11,852 bases of DNA, taken from Bacteroidales bacterium. Its GTDB lineage: Bacteria > Bacteroidota > Bacteroidia > Bacteroidales > NBLH01. The stretch spans positions 1 to 11,852 of the forward strand of contig JALSLF010000409.1 of NCBI GenBank assembly GCA_026988445.1, given 5' to 3'. A program made the position numbers and the translations under genes. Below are positions 1 to 7,635 of the stretch, in pieces; positions within the stretch are counted from its first letter, which is position 1; each line of letters begins with the position of its first letter. The notes under the pieces are model-generated. The model was not told the origin of the DNA and did no database searches. It saw nothing but the letters and a program-made list of their open reading frames with translations.

Positions 1-1
1 A

Positions 2-970
2 TGCATAAACAATCAGGTTTTGATTATCTACCGATATTACTTTAATACGTGTATGTGCATCATCGGCAAGTTCTGCAACCGGCTCACCGCTTAAATCGTT
101 TGCACTAATTATCGAAGACAAACTAAAATTTACTGTAGGTAAAATATAATGACTATTAAAAACAAAACGCGAAGCTGCAAAAGTTTCTCCTTGAATATTT
201 ACCGCTGCACTAATACCTGCATCATAACGTTCACCAAAGATTAAGCCTGTACGGTCTCCACTATTTGCATCTACAAAAAGTAAAGCTAAACTATAATTGA
301 AAAGTGCATTCACAAAATAAGCACTCCCGCTACCTACAGTACCTGTAAAAAAGGGTAAAACTTTTCCCGAACGTGTCATATGTGCAATTAACATTGCTTC
401 GGCATCTTCCACAACCGAAAATTTTGTATCCCACTGTGCTGAAAATGTAGCAGTAAACTTAGTAAGTTGCGAACTGCGCGAATTTCTATCATAATTCAAT
501 AACAAAAAGCCTTTGTCAGGAGTTTGTGAAGCAGCTAACGGATATACAATATCATTAAAACTTTCTACAACTACGGCTGATTGATTAGCATCATCTACTT
601 TCATCAAATAAGTTCCCAGCGATGTTCTATCCATACATAAAAAATGCAATTCATTTCCTGCTACCACAAACCCCTCTACAGGACTAACATAAGGCTCAGG
701 AAGAGTAGCTTGCCACAAAAGCTCACCATACATATCGGTGCGAGTGATATGCGTATTTAAAAATTCACGTGTAGTATCAACCGATAATGCGCTTAAAATA
801 TAATATCCCCCATCGCCTGATTGAATTATTGACAAAGGGTAATAGGATAAATCAGAATTACTGTCGTCATATATTTTTGCAAAAATATTTTCCGGATTAA
901 TGGTATCTTTTTTACATTGACTAAAAAATAAAATCAATAAAGTAAAAAGAACTAAGTTTTTGATATTCAT
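2..970 (-). CDS. Partial lipoprotein with DGG-type propeller-like repeats
   Basis: Open frame of 323 codons that starts at the ATG at 970 and runs off the left edge, so the C-terminus is missing. The N-terminus is a short lipoprotein signal (basic start, hydrophobic residues 5-17, then FFSQC with Cys19 followed by KKD). Gln just before the Cys is not the classic lipobox residue, but the hydrophobic stretch and the Lys-Lys-Asp that follows fit a Bacteroidota lipoprotein. Two segments look like propeller or delta-60-type repeats: residues 47-61 (SIIQSGDGGYYILSA) followed by a 'TRTDMYGELLWQ' strand pair, and residues 147-180 (ASQTPDKGFLLL ... LTKFTATFSAQW). This layout is common in extracytoplasmic beta-propeller-like proteins, but no enzymatic residues are visible and no function can be given. 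It begins 27 bp after the barrel gene's stop on the same strand, so the two are probably cotranscribed and may work together at the outer membrane. The coding call is firm; the fold is inferred. Confidence 0.8.
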   Translation of the reverse strand, partial: MNIKNLVLFTLLILFFSQCKKDTINPENIFAKIYDDSNSDLSYYPLSIIQSGDGGYYILSALSVDTTREFLNTHITRTDMYGELLWQATLPEPYVSPVEGFVVAGNELHFLCMDRTSLGTYLMKVDDANQSAVVVESFNDIVYPLAASQTPDKGFLLLNYDRNSRSSQLTKFTATFSAQWDTKFSVVEDAEAMLIAHMTRSGKVLPFFTGTVGSGSAYFVNALFNYSLALLFVDANSGDRTGLIFGERYDAGISAAVNIQGETFAASRFVFNSHYILPTVNFSLSSIISANDLSGEPVAELADDAHTRIKVISVDNQNLIVYA

Positions 971-997
971 ATAATTATTTTTTTGGATTTTTTAGCT

Positions 998-1867
998 TTA
1001 ATTTGAACAAAATATGTAAGGTCCGTTCTTTTTTTCATTGCACACTAAGGGTACCGTTATATTAATAGTTAGTGCAATATTATTAAACAAAACCTCATCC
1101 GGTATATCATAATTTCCAATTACCTGATTATTTCCGTAACGGCTTGCCGTAGAGCTAAGGGGCGATAATAAAAAACGATAGTTTGCTTCAAAACCAATCA
1201 TGGTTCTACCTGCAGCATAACGAATACCGGCTCCTGCAAGTAATCCATACTGATTTTTTTTATATATACCGTTTGAGTTTACCGTAGAGCTAGAGTTTAA
1301 TACCTGATTATCTAAAGTTTCTGTAACATCGGTATATGAATTGGAATTCATCAACATTGCATAATATCCGCCACCCTGAACATAAGGCTGCCATTTTTGT
1401 GCCTTAAAATAATAACCAACAATCAAAGGGATTTCAAAAAACCGCATATTTTGTTTGTACTCTAACAAATAACTTAAATTGGTTGAACCTGTCCATGAAT
1501 ATTCGGTACTGTATCGATATGAGTATTCATTGATTGAAGGTTGGATGCTGATTTTAATATCGCGAGAAATGCTGTAGCGTAGAATAAAGCCCATTTGGTA
1601 ACCTAAATTTTGATAAAAAGGATTATAATCTTTCGCTGAATTACTACCGCTAAAAATAGAATTTCCGGCAGTTGGGATAACTAATGAAAAATTAACGCCT
1701 CCTTTAATCCCCATAGTAAAGTTTTCAAAACTAAAGCCTTTTGCCTTTGTTTTCTGTATTTTTAATACATTCTTTAAAGATTCATTAAGCGGTTTTTCAT
1801 ATACATCCTGCGCATAGGCAAAATATGAATGGGCAATAAATAAAATGAGCAATAGCTTTTTATACAT
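998..1867 (-). CDS. Outer-membrane beta-barrel protein (PorT / OMP_b-brl_2-like)
   Basis: A 289-residue exported protein. Residues 1-19 are a Sec signal peptide with probable cleavage FAYA|QD. The mature part alternates hydrophobic and polar residues in predicted strands typical of small 8-10-stranded barrels: 'MGIKGGVNFSLV' (52-63), 'GYQMGFILRYSI' (89-100), 'RFFEIPLIVGYYF' (142-154) and 'PYVQGGGYYAML' (161-172), then 'GLLAGAGIRYAAGRTMIGFEANYRFLL' strands and a last strand near 262-275. The 'FFEIPLIVGYYF ... PYVQGGGYYA' pair is characteristic of the PorT/outer-membrane-barrel family seen in Bacteroidota. Oddly, the chain does not end at the last strand: a tail of about 15 residues follows with two cysteines (Cys276 and Cys287), the only cysteines in the protein. 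It is the first gene of a likely two-gene unit with the downstream lipoprotein and is divergent from the thioredoxin-like gene. It may be structural or scaffold; transport or type IX secretion roles cannot be assigned from sequence alone. Confidence 0.85.
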   Translation of the reverse strand: MYKKLLLILFIAHSYFAYAQDVYEKPLNESLKNVLKIQKTKAKGFSFENFTMGIKGGVNFSLVIPTAGNSIFSGSNSAKDYNPFYQNLGYQMGFILRYSISRDIKISIQPSINEYSYRYSTEYSWTGSTNLSYLLEYKQNMRFFEIPLIVGYYFKAQKWQPYVQGGGYYAMLMNSNSYTDVTETLDNQVLNSSSTVNSNGIYKKNQYGLLAGAGIRYAAGRTMIGFEANYRFLLSPLSSTASRYGNNQVIGNYDIPDEVLFNNIALTINITVPLVCNEKKNGPYIFCSN

Positions 1868-2028
1868 AGTCGTGTGCTTTAAAGGTAATAAGAGTTAAAC
1901 GTATATTAATCTCTTTTATTTTTTTGAAAATTATTTTAGTCTAAGAAATCGAGTATAAATATACGCATTTTTTTAATTTAGCGTTTTATTATTTCAAGCA
2001 ATTTATTGATAATTAAATTTGAACAGAT
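1868..2028. other. Divergent intergenic region
   Basis: 161 bp of AT-rich DNA between the divergent barrel and thioredoxin-like genes, which must contain promoters in both directions. The best plus-strand candidate is given as its own entry. On the minus strand the nearest match to TAnnTTTG is TACGTTTA (plus positions 1896-1903), with no clear TTTG at the expected distance, so I do not call it. No RNA gene or repeat was seen. Confidence 0.5.
1992..2021 (+). promoter_or_regulatory. Putative Bacteroidota-type promoter for the thioredoxin-like gene
   Basis: TAAATTTG at 2014-2021 fits the TAnnTTTG -7 box known from Bacteroidota. TTTC at 1992-1995, 18 bp upstream, is a one-mismatch match to the TTTG -33 box. 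The ATG lies 7 bp after the -7 box, so the transcript would have almost no leader. In such AT-rich DNA a chance match is possible. Confidence 0.35.
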
Positions 2029-3072
2029 ATGAACAAAATAGTAAGCACTCTATTAATAGCTGTATTGTTTTATAATTTAATTAACGCACAAAATGTCAAT
2101 AAGTTTACAGATACAAGCAAAGTAAACTGGAAAACATTTGAAGAAACACAAAAACTGTTTGCAGAAAAGCAAAAGCCGGTATATGTTTTTTTGTACAGTA
2201 ATAATGACTCATCTCAATTAATGCTAAATAAAACTTTTGGACTGAAAGAAGTAGCTAATTATCTGAATGTTCTTTTCTATCCCATAAAATTAAATATTTA
2301 TGCAAAAGATACTATTCGTTTTTTTGACGGACAATATTTTTCAAATACAGGCAATAATCAGGGCATTCATGATTTGGCATTTAAATTGGCAGGCGATACC
2401 CTTCCTAATTCGCCAAGTTCAGTAGTATTTTCGCGCGAAGCGGTAGGCTCTGTTTATAAAGGTTTTAAAAGCAGAGATTCAATTTTTCCAATACTCATTT
2501 ATTATGCGGAAGATGCCAATAAAGCCCTCCCCTATCAAGATTTTGAAAAATACTATTTTAAAACCTACCCTCCCGGCAGGAAACAAATTATGACCCGAGT
2601 TTTAGTAAAATGGAAACCAATTGAAGAGGCTTTTGAGTTGGCAAAAACAACACATAAAAAGATTTTTGTCAATTTATATAATAATTACAATATAAGTTGT
2701 ACCATGATGCGCTTAAAAACTTATAACGACCCTGTAATAGCTAAGTATTTGAACGAAAAATTTTATCCGGTAAATATTGATGTAAAAATGAAAGATACCG
2801 TTCATCTGTTCGGACAAACTTTTATCAACGAAAATCTATCACACGGCTATCACCAACTGGCTATAAGTTTTTTAAACGGACAAATGAAATTTCCTGCATT
2901 TTTAGTATTCGATGAAAACGGTAAATTTTTAGATAAGAAACAGGAATATATGACTCCGGAAACTTTTGAACCCTTAATAAAATTTGTTGGCGATGATGCT
3001 TATAAAAATCAAAAATGGACAGATTATTTAAAAAACTTCAAAAGTAGTTTTGAAAAAAACAAAGAGGATTAG
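2029..3072 (+). CDS. Exported protein with two degenerate thioredoxin-like domains
   Basis: A 347-residue protein with a Sec signal peptide (residues 1-20, probable cleavage INA|QN). Two tandem thioredoxin-like domains follow, about 32-163 and 192-325. Each opens with the family pattern 'W..feea..la....Kpv/ifv.lY' (VNWKTFEETQKLFAEKQKP; then VKWKPIEEAFELAKTTHKK) and has the later 'va.yLn..FyPv.l' helix-strand (EVANYLNVLFYPIKL 74-88; VIAKYLNEKFYPVNI 236-250). The loop that normally carries CxxC is NDSS-Q in domain 1, with no cysteine, and NISC in domain 2, where only Cys224 remains; Cys224 is the only cysteine in the protein. A cis-proline candidate is present in domain 2 (KFPAFLVF, Pro289) and perhaps in domain 1 (NSPSSVVF, Pro129). 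It resembles the thioredoxin_7/DUF255-like periplasmic family, but dithiol redox chemistry looks lost; a chaperone, binding or monothiol role is inferred. It is followed on the same strand by the nitrilase gene after 130 bp. Confidence 0.82.
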   Translation: MNKIVSTLLIAVLFYNLINAQNVNKFTDTSKVNWKTFEETQKLFAEKQKPVYVFLYSNNDSSQLMLNKTFGLKEVANYLNVLFYPIKLNIYAKDTIRFFDGQYFSNTGNNQGIHDLAFKLAGDTLPNSPSSVVFSREAVGSVYKGFKSRDSIFPILIYYAEDANKALPYQDFEKYYFKTYPPGRKQIMTRVLVKWKPIEEAFELAKTTHKKIFVNLYNNYNISCTMMRLKTYNDPVIAKYLNEKFYPVNIDVKMKDTVHLFGQTFINENLSHGYHQLAISFLNGQMKFPAFLVFDENGKFLDKKQEYMTPETFEPLIKFVGDDAYKNQKWTDYLKNFKSSFEKNKED

Positions 3073-3075
3073 ATT

Positions 3076-3182
3076 ATGAAACATCCATCCGCTAGCTGGC
3101 GGACACAGGAAAATGATTATTTATGTTGATAAAATAAGCATAACTCTTTATACATGTGGATGCAGGCTATGTGGCAAATAAA
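3076..3182 (+). repeat. Dispersed hairpin repeat, copy 1 (order: long module, short module)
   Basis: This element fills most of the gap between the thioredoxin-like and nitrilase genes. The long module (3076-3162) begins ATGAAACATCCA and ends GTGGATG, giving an internal CATCCA/TGGATG inverted pair. It contains a GC-rich near-palindrome at 3088-3103 (TCCGCT-AGCT-GGCGGA) followed by CACAGG. The short module CAGGCTATGTGGCAAA follows directly from 3163. A related copy lies at 11225-11350 on the opposite strand: by hand alignment, the first 12 bases, CACAGG, and 42 of the last 53 bases of the long module are identical. On the plus strand the hairpin stem keeps a U-G pair where the minus strand would have a C-A mismatch, so an RNA would favour the direction of the flanking genes. 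There is no U-run, so it is not a typical terminator. Confidence 0.75.
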
Positions 3183-3202
3183 CGCAATTTAAAAATAATC
3201 AA

Positions 3203-4333
3203 ATGAAAAAAACATTAATTATTTCACTTAGTATCATCATAACATTGCTTATTTATAATATTTGGGCAAATGCCGATAGAAAAGCTACAATACCTGAAAC
3301 CCATGTAGGAATGCTGGTAGTAAATCAGCATAGAGATACGCTAAAAAAGGGTAATTTTTTAGCAATTCAGCCACTTATGGAGCCTAAAGATTATCAAAAC
3401 GAAAATGCTTTTTCAGCTAAGCTGGAGTATTATTTACTCGAAGCAAAATCAAGGCATTGGTTACATAAAAATACAATAGTGGTTTTACCTGAATATATTG
3501 GAACATGGCTGGTTGCTGCCGATGAAAAAAATACTGTTTACAGTAGTAAAAACATTGAAAAAGCAATGCAAATTATGGTAAAAAGCAATATTTTTTCTTT
3601 TACGACTGCTTATCTATCGGCAAAGGCAAAAGACAAAGTGCGCGATGCGGTTTTTAGAATGAAAGCTCCAAAAATGGCAAAAATATACGGTAATGTTTTA
3701 TCTAAATTAGCAAAAAAGTATAATCTAAGTATTGTTGGTGGCTCTATTGTTTTACCAAATCCGAAAGTTGAAAATAATCAAATTATACCGCAAGCAGGTA
3801 ATCTATACAATGTTTCATTTCTATTTCACCCTGATGGAAAGATAGACCCGAAAATTACCGTAAAAGTATTTCCTACAAAAGACGAGCAAAGTTTTCTTTC
3901 CGAAGGAAAAATTGAAAACTTACCTGTTTATGAAACACCGGTAGGTAAATTAGGCATAATTGTTTGTGCCGATAGCTGGTATGCCGGTGTATATAAACAT
4001 TTTCAAAACAAAAACTGCGATTTAATTGCAGTACCCTCTTTTATGACACCAGCCGGTTTGATGCAAACTAAATGGCAAGGATATAGCGGCTACCCCAACC
4101 CAAAAGATGTAGATACACAAGACATTAATAAAATTACGGAGCGTCAAGCATGGGAAAAGTATGCAATGGCAGGCAGATTTAGAAATTACAAGTTTCGCGC
4201 CGGCATTAATGTTTTTATACGGGGTAAACTTTGGGATATAAGTACCGATGGTTTAGGCTACTCTTTTGTAGAAAAAAGCCTGTATAAAGATCAAATGCTT
4301 AATACCTCAATTATAACAAATGTGCAGTTTTAA
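3203..4333 (+). CDS. Exported or membrane-anchored nitrilase-family amidohydrolase
   Basis: A 376-residue carbon-nitrogen hydrolase. The catalytic triad of the superfamily can be placed: Glu97 in VVLPEYIG, Lys221 in TVKVFPTKDE, and nucleophile Cys255 in GIIVCADSWY. The flanking order (E ... GGSIVLPN 179-186 ... NVSFLFHPDGKI 203-214 ... K ... PVGKLGIIVCADSW) is the canonical one. Members hydrolyse or transfer at C-N bonds of nitriles, amides or N-carbamyl compounds; the substrate here cannot be named. Residues 4-20 form a hydrophobic helix followed by ANA|DR, which fits a cleavable Sec signal or an N-terminal anchor, so the enzyme should act outside the cytoplasm. There is no lipobox cysteine. 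An insertion at about 105-160, between the Glu and the following strand, is longer than in small cytosolic members. It is transcribed in the same direction as the thioredoxin-like gene and may share its transcript through the repeat-containing gap, as I see no promoter box of its own. Confidence 0.85.
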   Translation: MKKTLIISLSIIITLLIYNIWANADRKATIPETHVGMLVVNQHRDTLKKGNFLAIQPLMEPKDYQNENAFSAKLEYYLLEAKSRHWLHKNTIVVLPEYIGTWLVAADEKNTVYSSKNIEKAMQIMVKSNIFSFTTAYLSAKAKDKVRDAVFRMKAPKMAKIYGNVLSKLAKKYNLSIVGGSIVLPNPKVENNQIIPQAGNLYNVSFLFHPDGKIDPKITVKVFPTKDEQSFLSEGKIENLPVYETPVGKLGIIVCADSWYAGVYKHFQNKNCDLIAVPSFMTPAGLMQTKWQGYSGYPNPKDVDTQDINKITERQAWEKYAMAGRFRNYKFRAGINVFIRGKLWDISTDGLGYSFVEKSLYKDQMLNTSIITNVQF

Positions 4334-4382
4334 ATCCTTTTGTTTTGCACTTAGCTAAATTTAATGCTTATACTTCTGAAAA

Positions 4383-4419
4383 TATTTGCTTTAATAAGTT
4401 ACACTTATTAAAGCAAATA
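4383..4419. terminator. Bidirectional terminator between convergent genes
   Basis: A perfect 16-bp inverted repeat (4383-4398 with 4404-4419) with a TTACA loop, sitting between the nitrilase stop at 4333 and the RND pump stop at 4430. On the minus strand the stem is followed by TTTTC, a short U-rich run; on the plus strand by ATTATATAGTTT. The stem is AT-rich, but its length and place between two convergent transcripts make a two-way terminator or RNA 3'-end stabiliser the best reading. Confidence 0.7.
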
Positions 4420-4429
4420 ATTATATAGT

Positions 4430-7400
4430 TTAATGAAGTTTAAATTCAAAGCCTTTAAATTTTACTTTAAAGAGTATTGAGTAAATAACCGGAACGTAGA
4501 GCAAAATTATTACCGTACCAAATAACAAACCAAAAATAATTGCCAGCGATAAGGGCTGCCATAGTAAACCACCTCCAAAAAGCAAAGGCAACATGCCTAA
4601 TGATGTTGTTAAGGTAGTAAGTATTACGGGTCTGAATTTATGATTTGCGGCAAGCATAACCGCTTCTTGTTCCGAAATATCAGGGTTTTCTTCTTTTTCT
4701 ACTTCAATACGGTCAATTAAAATAATTGCATTATTAATTACCACACCGGCAAGAGCAATAACTCCAAGAATACCGAAAAAGCTAACAAAAGATTGTCCGA
4801 CATACCAACCAAACACAACACCGATAATACCTATCGGAATAGTTGAATACACAATTACTGATTTACGAATAGAATTAAACTGTAGAACTAATAAAAGTAA
4901 AATTAAACCGAAAGACAAAGGCAACCACACAACAATTGCGCCTAAGTTATCAGCTGTATCTTCATCTTCACCACCAAAATCATATTTATAGCCTTCGGGC
5001 CAGTCTGCTTTTTGCTCGTCAAGCCAAGGTGTAATTGATGTAAAAACATCCTTAGCTGTAAATCCTTGTTTTAAATAAGCTCCGGCGGTCATCGTTCGTT
5101 TTAAGTCCTTTCTGATTATTTTAGCAAATTGCCAATCAATAACAACTTCAGCAATCTGCGAAAGGCTAACATTTTGACGTGTTAAAGGAGAAAAGATATT
5201 ATAGTTTTCAATTTTATTAATATCATATTCATCGCTATTTTTCACCTTAATATATATAGGTATGCTTTTGTCCTGTTCACGAAAATCATCAACTTTAAAC
5301 CCTGACAATCCTGCACTTAGTGCTATGGCAATATCTTTATTTGTTAAACCGACCGCCTGCGCTTTATCTTCATCTATCTTAATAATTAATCGTTTCATTT
5401 TCGGACCCCAGTCATCAGTAATGTTTTTAGTTCCCTGAATATTAACCAGTTTTTCTTTCAACTTTTTTGTTATAATTGCTAATTTTTCAGGATTTTTACC
5501 GGAAATACGAATTTCAACGGGTGTGCCTGATGCACCGGCTCCTGTTAACCTGTTAACACGTATATCCGCATCAGGAAAATTATTAAAACAATATCTGTCT
5601 AATTTGGCAATAACATAATCATTATCGGTATCACCTGTAGTATTCAATAACATATGGGTATAACTGGAATTTGCCTCATTTTTAAAATAACCTAAGTCAT
5701 AAGGCTCGGGACCTTCTCCTATAAAAGATGAAAAATCTAATACTCCCGGTTTTTCTTCATCCTGTTTCACAAGCAAAGAGTCTAAAATATACTTTTCTAT
5801 TTTAGCTATTGCTCTTTCAGTTATTTCAATTTGTGTTCCAGATGGAAATTTTACATCTACGGTTACTAAATTTCTATCGCTGTCGGGAACAAGTTTAAAT
5901 GGCAGAAAAGGCATTGCCGCTATCGCGATGATAAACAAAAGCAATATCACAAATATAAAAGAAAGCTGCTTATTCAAAATTTTAAGCAACAATTTATTAT
6001 ACCACAGATTAACTTTTTCCATTTGTGCATCAAGCTTACCGGTTTTTTCATTGCTCTTATGTTGTTTTACTTTTACTATACTCAATGCAAGTAAAGGAAT
6101 AAAAGTAAAAGTTAAAAACCATGAGCTTAACAAAGAAATTGTTACTACCGAAAATAAAGGTGAAGCCATTTCGCCCATAGGCGTTTCGGCAAGTGCAAAA
6201 GATAAAAATGCAGAAGAAGTGGTTAAAGTAGAAATCAATAAAGGAACAATAAGAATTTTACAAGAATCTACACTTGCCTGAAAAATACTTTGCCCTTTTT
6301 GTACGCGTACCAGAATAGATTCTGACATTACGATACCGTTATCTACAAATAAACCCAAAGAAATTATTAAAGCTGCCAGTGAAACTTTGTTTAAACCCAA
6401 ATCAAATAAGTTCAGAAAAAAGAATGTAGAAACAATAACCATTGGTATTAATGCTGCAACTAAAGAGCCGGTTCTAAAACCAAGGAAAAAAAGCATAACT
6501 ATCAAAACAATTACTATTGATTGCAATAAACTTATTAAGAAATTATTTACTTGCTTATTTACAATTTGGTCTTGTGAAGCAATTCGCACCAACTCAACAC
6601 CAATAGGCAATTCGGCATTAATTTCAGGAATTAGTTTTTGAACATCATTACCAAGTCTAACTATATTAGCACCCTTTTTTAAAGACATAAACAAGGCTAT
6701 TGCAGGCTTACCATTAACCTTTACAATTTTCTCTTTCGGATTAATATAATCTCTGTAAATATTAGTAATATCACCAAGAAAAACGGTTGCCCCGGTACCT
6801 GTTGGAATTAATGTTCTTTTTAAATCTTCTATTGATTCATAACTACCGGAAGGTTCCAAAATAATTCTTTTTTTACCAACATTTACTGCCCCACCGGGAT
6901 AAAGAATATTTGTGCCTGAAATTATACCTTTTAATTTCATGGCATTAAGCCCAAATCTTGAAAGTTGCTGGTCATCAAATTCAATAATTACTCTTTCTTC
7001 TTGTACTCCACCATATTTAACTTTTGCAGCATCCGGTAATTGCAAAAGTTTATCTCTTATATCATCGGCATAATTTTCTAAAATATTATAAGGAACCCCA
7101 TCGCTTGTTACACCCAATATGATACCAAACACAGTACCTATATCTTTATCCTTAACAATGGGTCCCATAATATTTTGCGGAAGCTGAGGACGCACTTCGC
7201 TTACCTTATCTTTTAATTCATCCCAAACAGCTTGTAATTCATCTTGCTTAACATAATCTTTTAATTTTACAACAATAACAGACAGTCCTGTGCGTGATTC
7301 GCTTTCAATGGTTTTTACTTCAACCATTTCACGAATAGACTCTTCAATCTTATCAGTAACCAATGCTTCAACCTTTTGCGGGTTTGCTCCCGGAAATTTG

Positions 7401-7546
7401 GTAATTACCGTTGCTATCCTTATCGTATAGGGTGGCATACTGTCTCTTGACAAATCAAAATAATTGCTTATACCAACCAAAGCAACAATTAATAAGGCAA
7501 TTATTGTAATTCTACTATTATTTAAAGTAATTTTTGTAAGATTCAT
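4430..7546 (-). CDS. RND-family efflux pump, inner-membrane permease (AcrB-like)
   Basis: A 1038-residue RND transporter, the usual length for the drug/hydrophobe efflux branch. It has TM1 at about 12-29, a first periplasmic loop (30-335), TM2-6 (337-490), TM7 (527-546), a second periplasmic loop (547-867) and TM8-12 (868-1025). Porter motifs include FPGANPQKVEALV (51-63), YGGVQEERVIIEFD (178-191), FPSGTQIEITERAI (567-580) and the TM11 FRPVILTTLTTSLGMLPL (971-988). In TM4 the proton-relay motif reads GLFVDNGIVMSE: Asp402 matches AcrB D407, but Asn403 replaces D408. In TM10 the motif GVVINNAIILID has Asn938 where AcrB has K940. This D-N / N-N pattern occurs, from memory, in other RND branches such as TriC-like pumps, so it is probably a subfamily trait. 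It should use the proton gradient to export a compound taken from the periplasm or outer leaflet; the substrate is unknown. It is the last gene of the operon, 89 bp after the adaptor. Confidence 0.95.
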   Translation of the reverse strand: MNLTKITLNNSRITIIALLIVALVGISNYFDLSRDSMPPYTIRIATVITKFPGANPQKVEALVTDKIEESIREMVEVKTIESESRTGLSVIVVKLKDYVKQDELQAVWDELKDKVSEVRPQLPQNIMGPIVKDKDIGTVFGIILGVTSDGVPYNILENYADDIRDKLLQLPDAAKVKYGGVQEERVIIEFDDQQLSRFGLNAMKLKGIISGTNILYPGGAVNVGKKRIILEPSGSYESIEDLKRTLIPTGTGATVFLGDITNIYRDYINPKEKIVKVNGKPAIALFMSLKKGANIVRLGNDVQKLIPEINAELPIGVELVRIASQDQIVNKQVNNFLISLLQSIVIVLIVMLFFLGFRTGSLVAALIPMVIVSTFFFLNLFDLGLNKVSLAALIISLGLFVDNGIVMSESILVRVQKGQSIFQASVDSCKILIVPLLISTLTTSSAFLSFALAETPMGEMASPLFSVVTISLLSSWFLTFTFIPLLALSIVKVKQHKSNEKTGKLDAQMEKVNLWYNKLLLKILNKQLSFIFVILLLFIIAIAAMPFLPFKLVPDSDRNLVTVDVKFPSGTQIEITERAIAKIEKYILDSLLVKQDEEKPGVLDFSSFIGEGPEPYDLGYFKNEANSSYTHMLLNTTGDTDNDYVIAKLDRYCFNNFPDADIRVNRLTGAGASGTPVEIRISGKNPEKLAIITKKLKEKLVNIQGTKNITDDWGPKMKRLIIKIDEDKAQAVGLTNKDIAIALSAGLSGFKVDDFREQDKSIPIYIKVKNSDEYDINKIENYNIFSPLTRQNVSLSQIAEVVIDWQFAKIIRKDLKRTMTAGAYLKQGFTAKDVFTSITPWLDEQKADWPEGYKYDFGGEDEDTADNLGAIVVWLPLSFGLILLLLVLQFNSIRKSVIVYSTIPIGIIGVVFGWYVGQSFVSFFGILGVIALAGVVINNAIILIDRIEVEKEENPDISEQEAVMLAANHKFRPVILTTLTTSLGMLPLLFGGGLLWQPLSLAIIFGLLFGTVIILLYVPVIYSILFKVKFKGFEFKLH

Positions 7547-7635
7547 TTTTAAAAGTTCATATTTATATTATGATATTTTTTTAAGATTAAATGTATTTTC
7601 ACCTTTTAAGTCTGAATACAAGTTTTGATAAATAA

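Noticed and set aside
1896..1903. Minus-strand TACGTTTA as promoter of the barrel gene
   Set aside because: The last base departs from TAnnTTTG and no TTTG-like box lies at the right distance; a chance match is likely in this AT-rich gap.
3088..3103. GC-rich hairpin as a terminator for the thioredoxin-like gene
   Set aside because: No U-run follows on either strand, and the same type of hairpin occurs in a promoter-proximal leader in copy 2, so it is treated as part of the repeat.
3076..3129. 17-codon plus-strand open frame beginning MKHPSASWRT
   Set aside because: It is made by the repeat's palindrome. The equivalent frame in copy 2 stops after four codons (ATG AAA CAT CCA TGA), so coding is not conserved.
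5928..6281. 117-codon plus-strand open frame
   Set aside because: It lies wholly antisense to the RND pump gene, has no family resemblance, and reads as a shadow of the well-supported pump frame.
6387..6641. 84-codon plus-strand open frame
   Set aside because: Antisense within the RND pump gene; Lys/Ile/Thr-rich composition explained by the reverse complement of membrane-protein codons.
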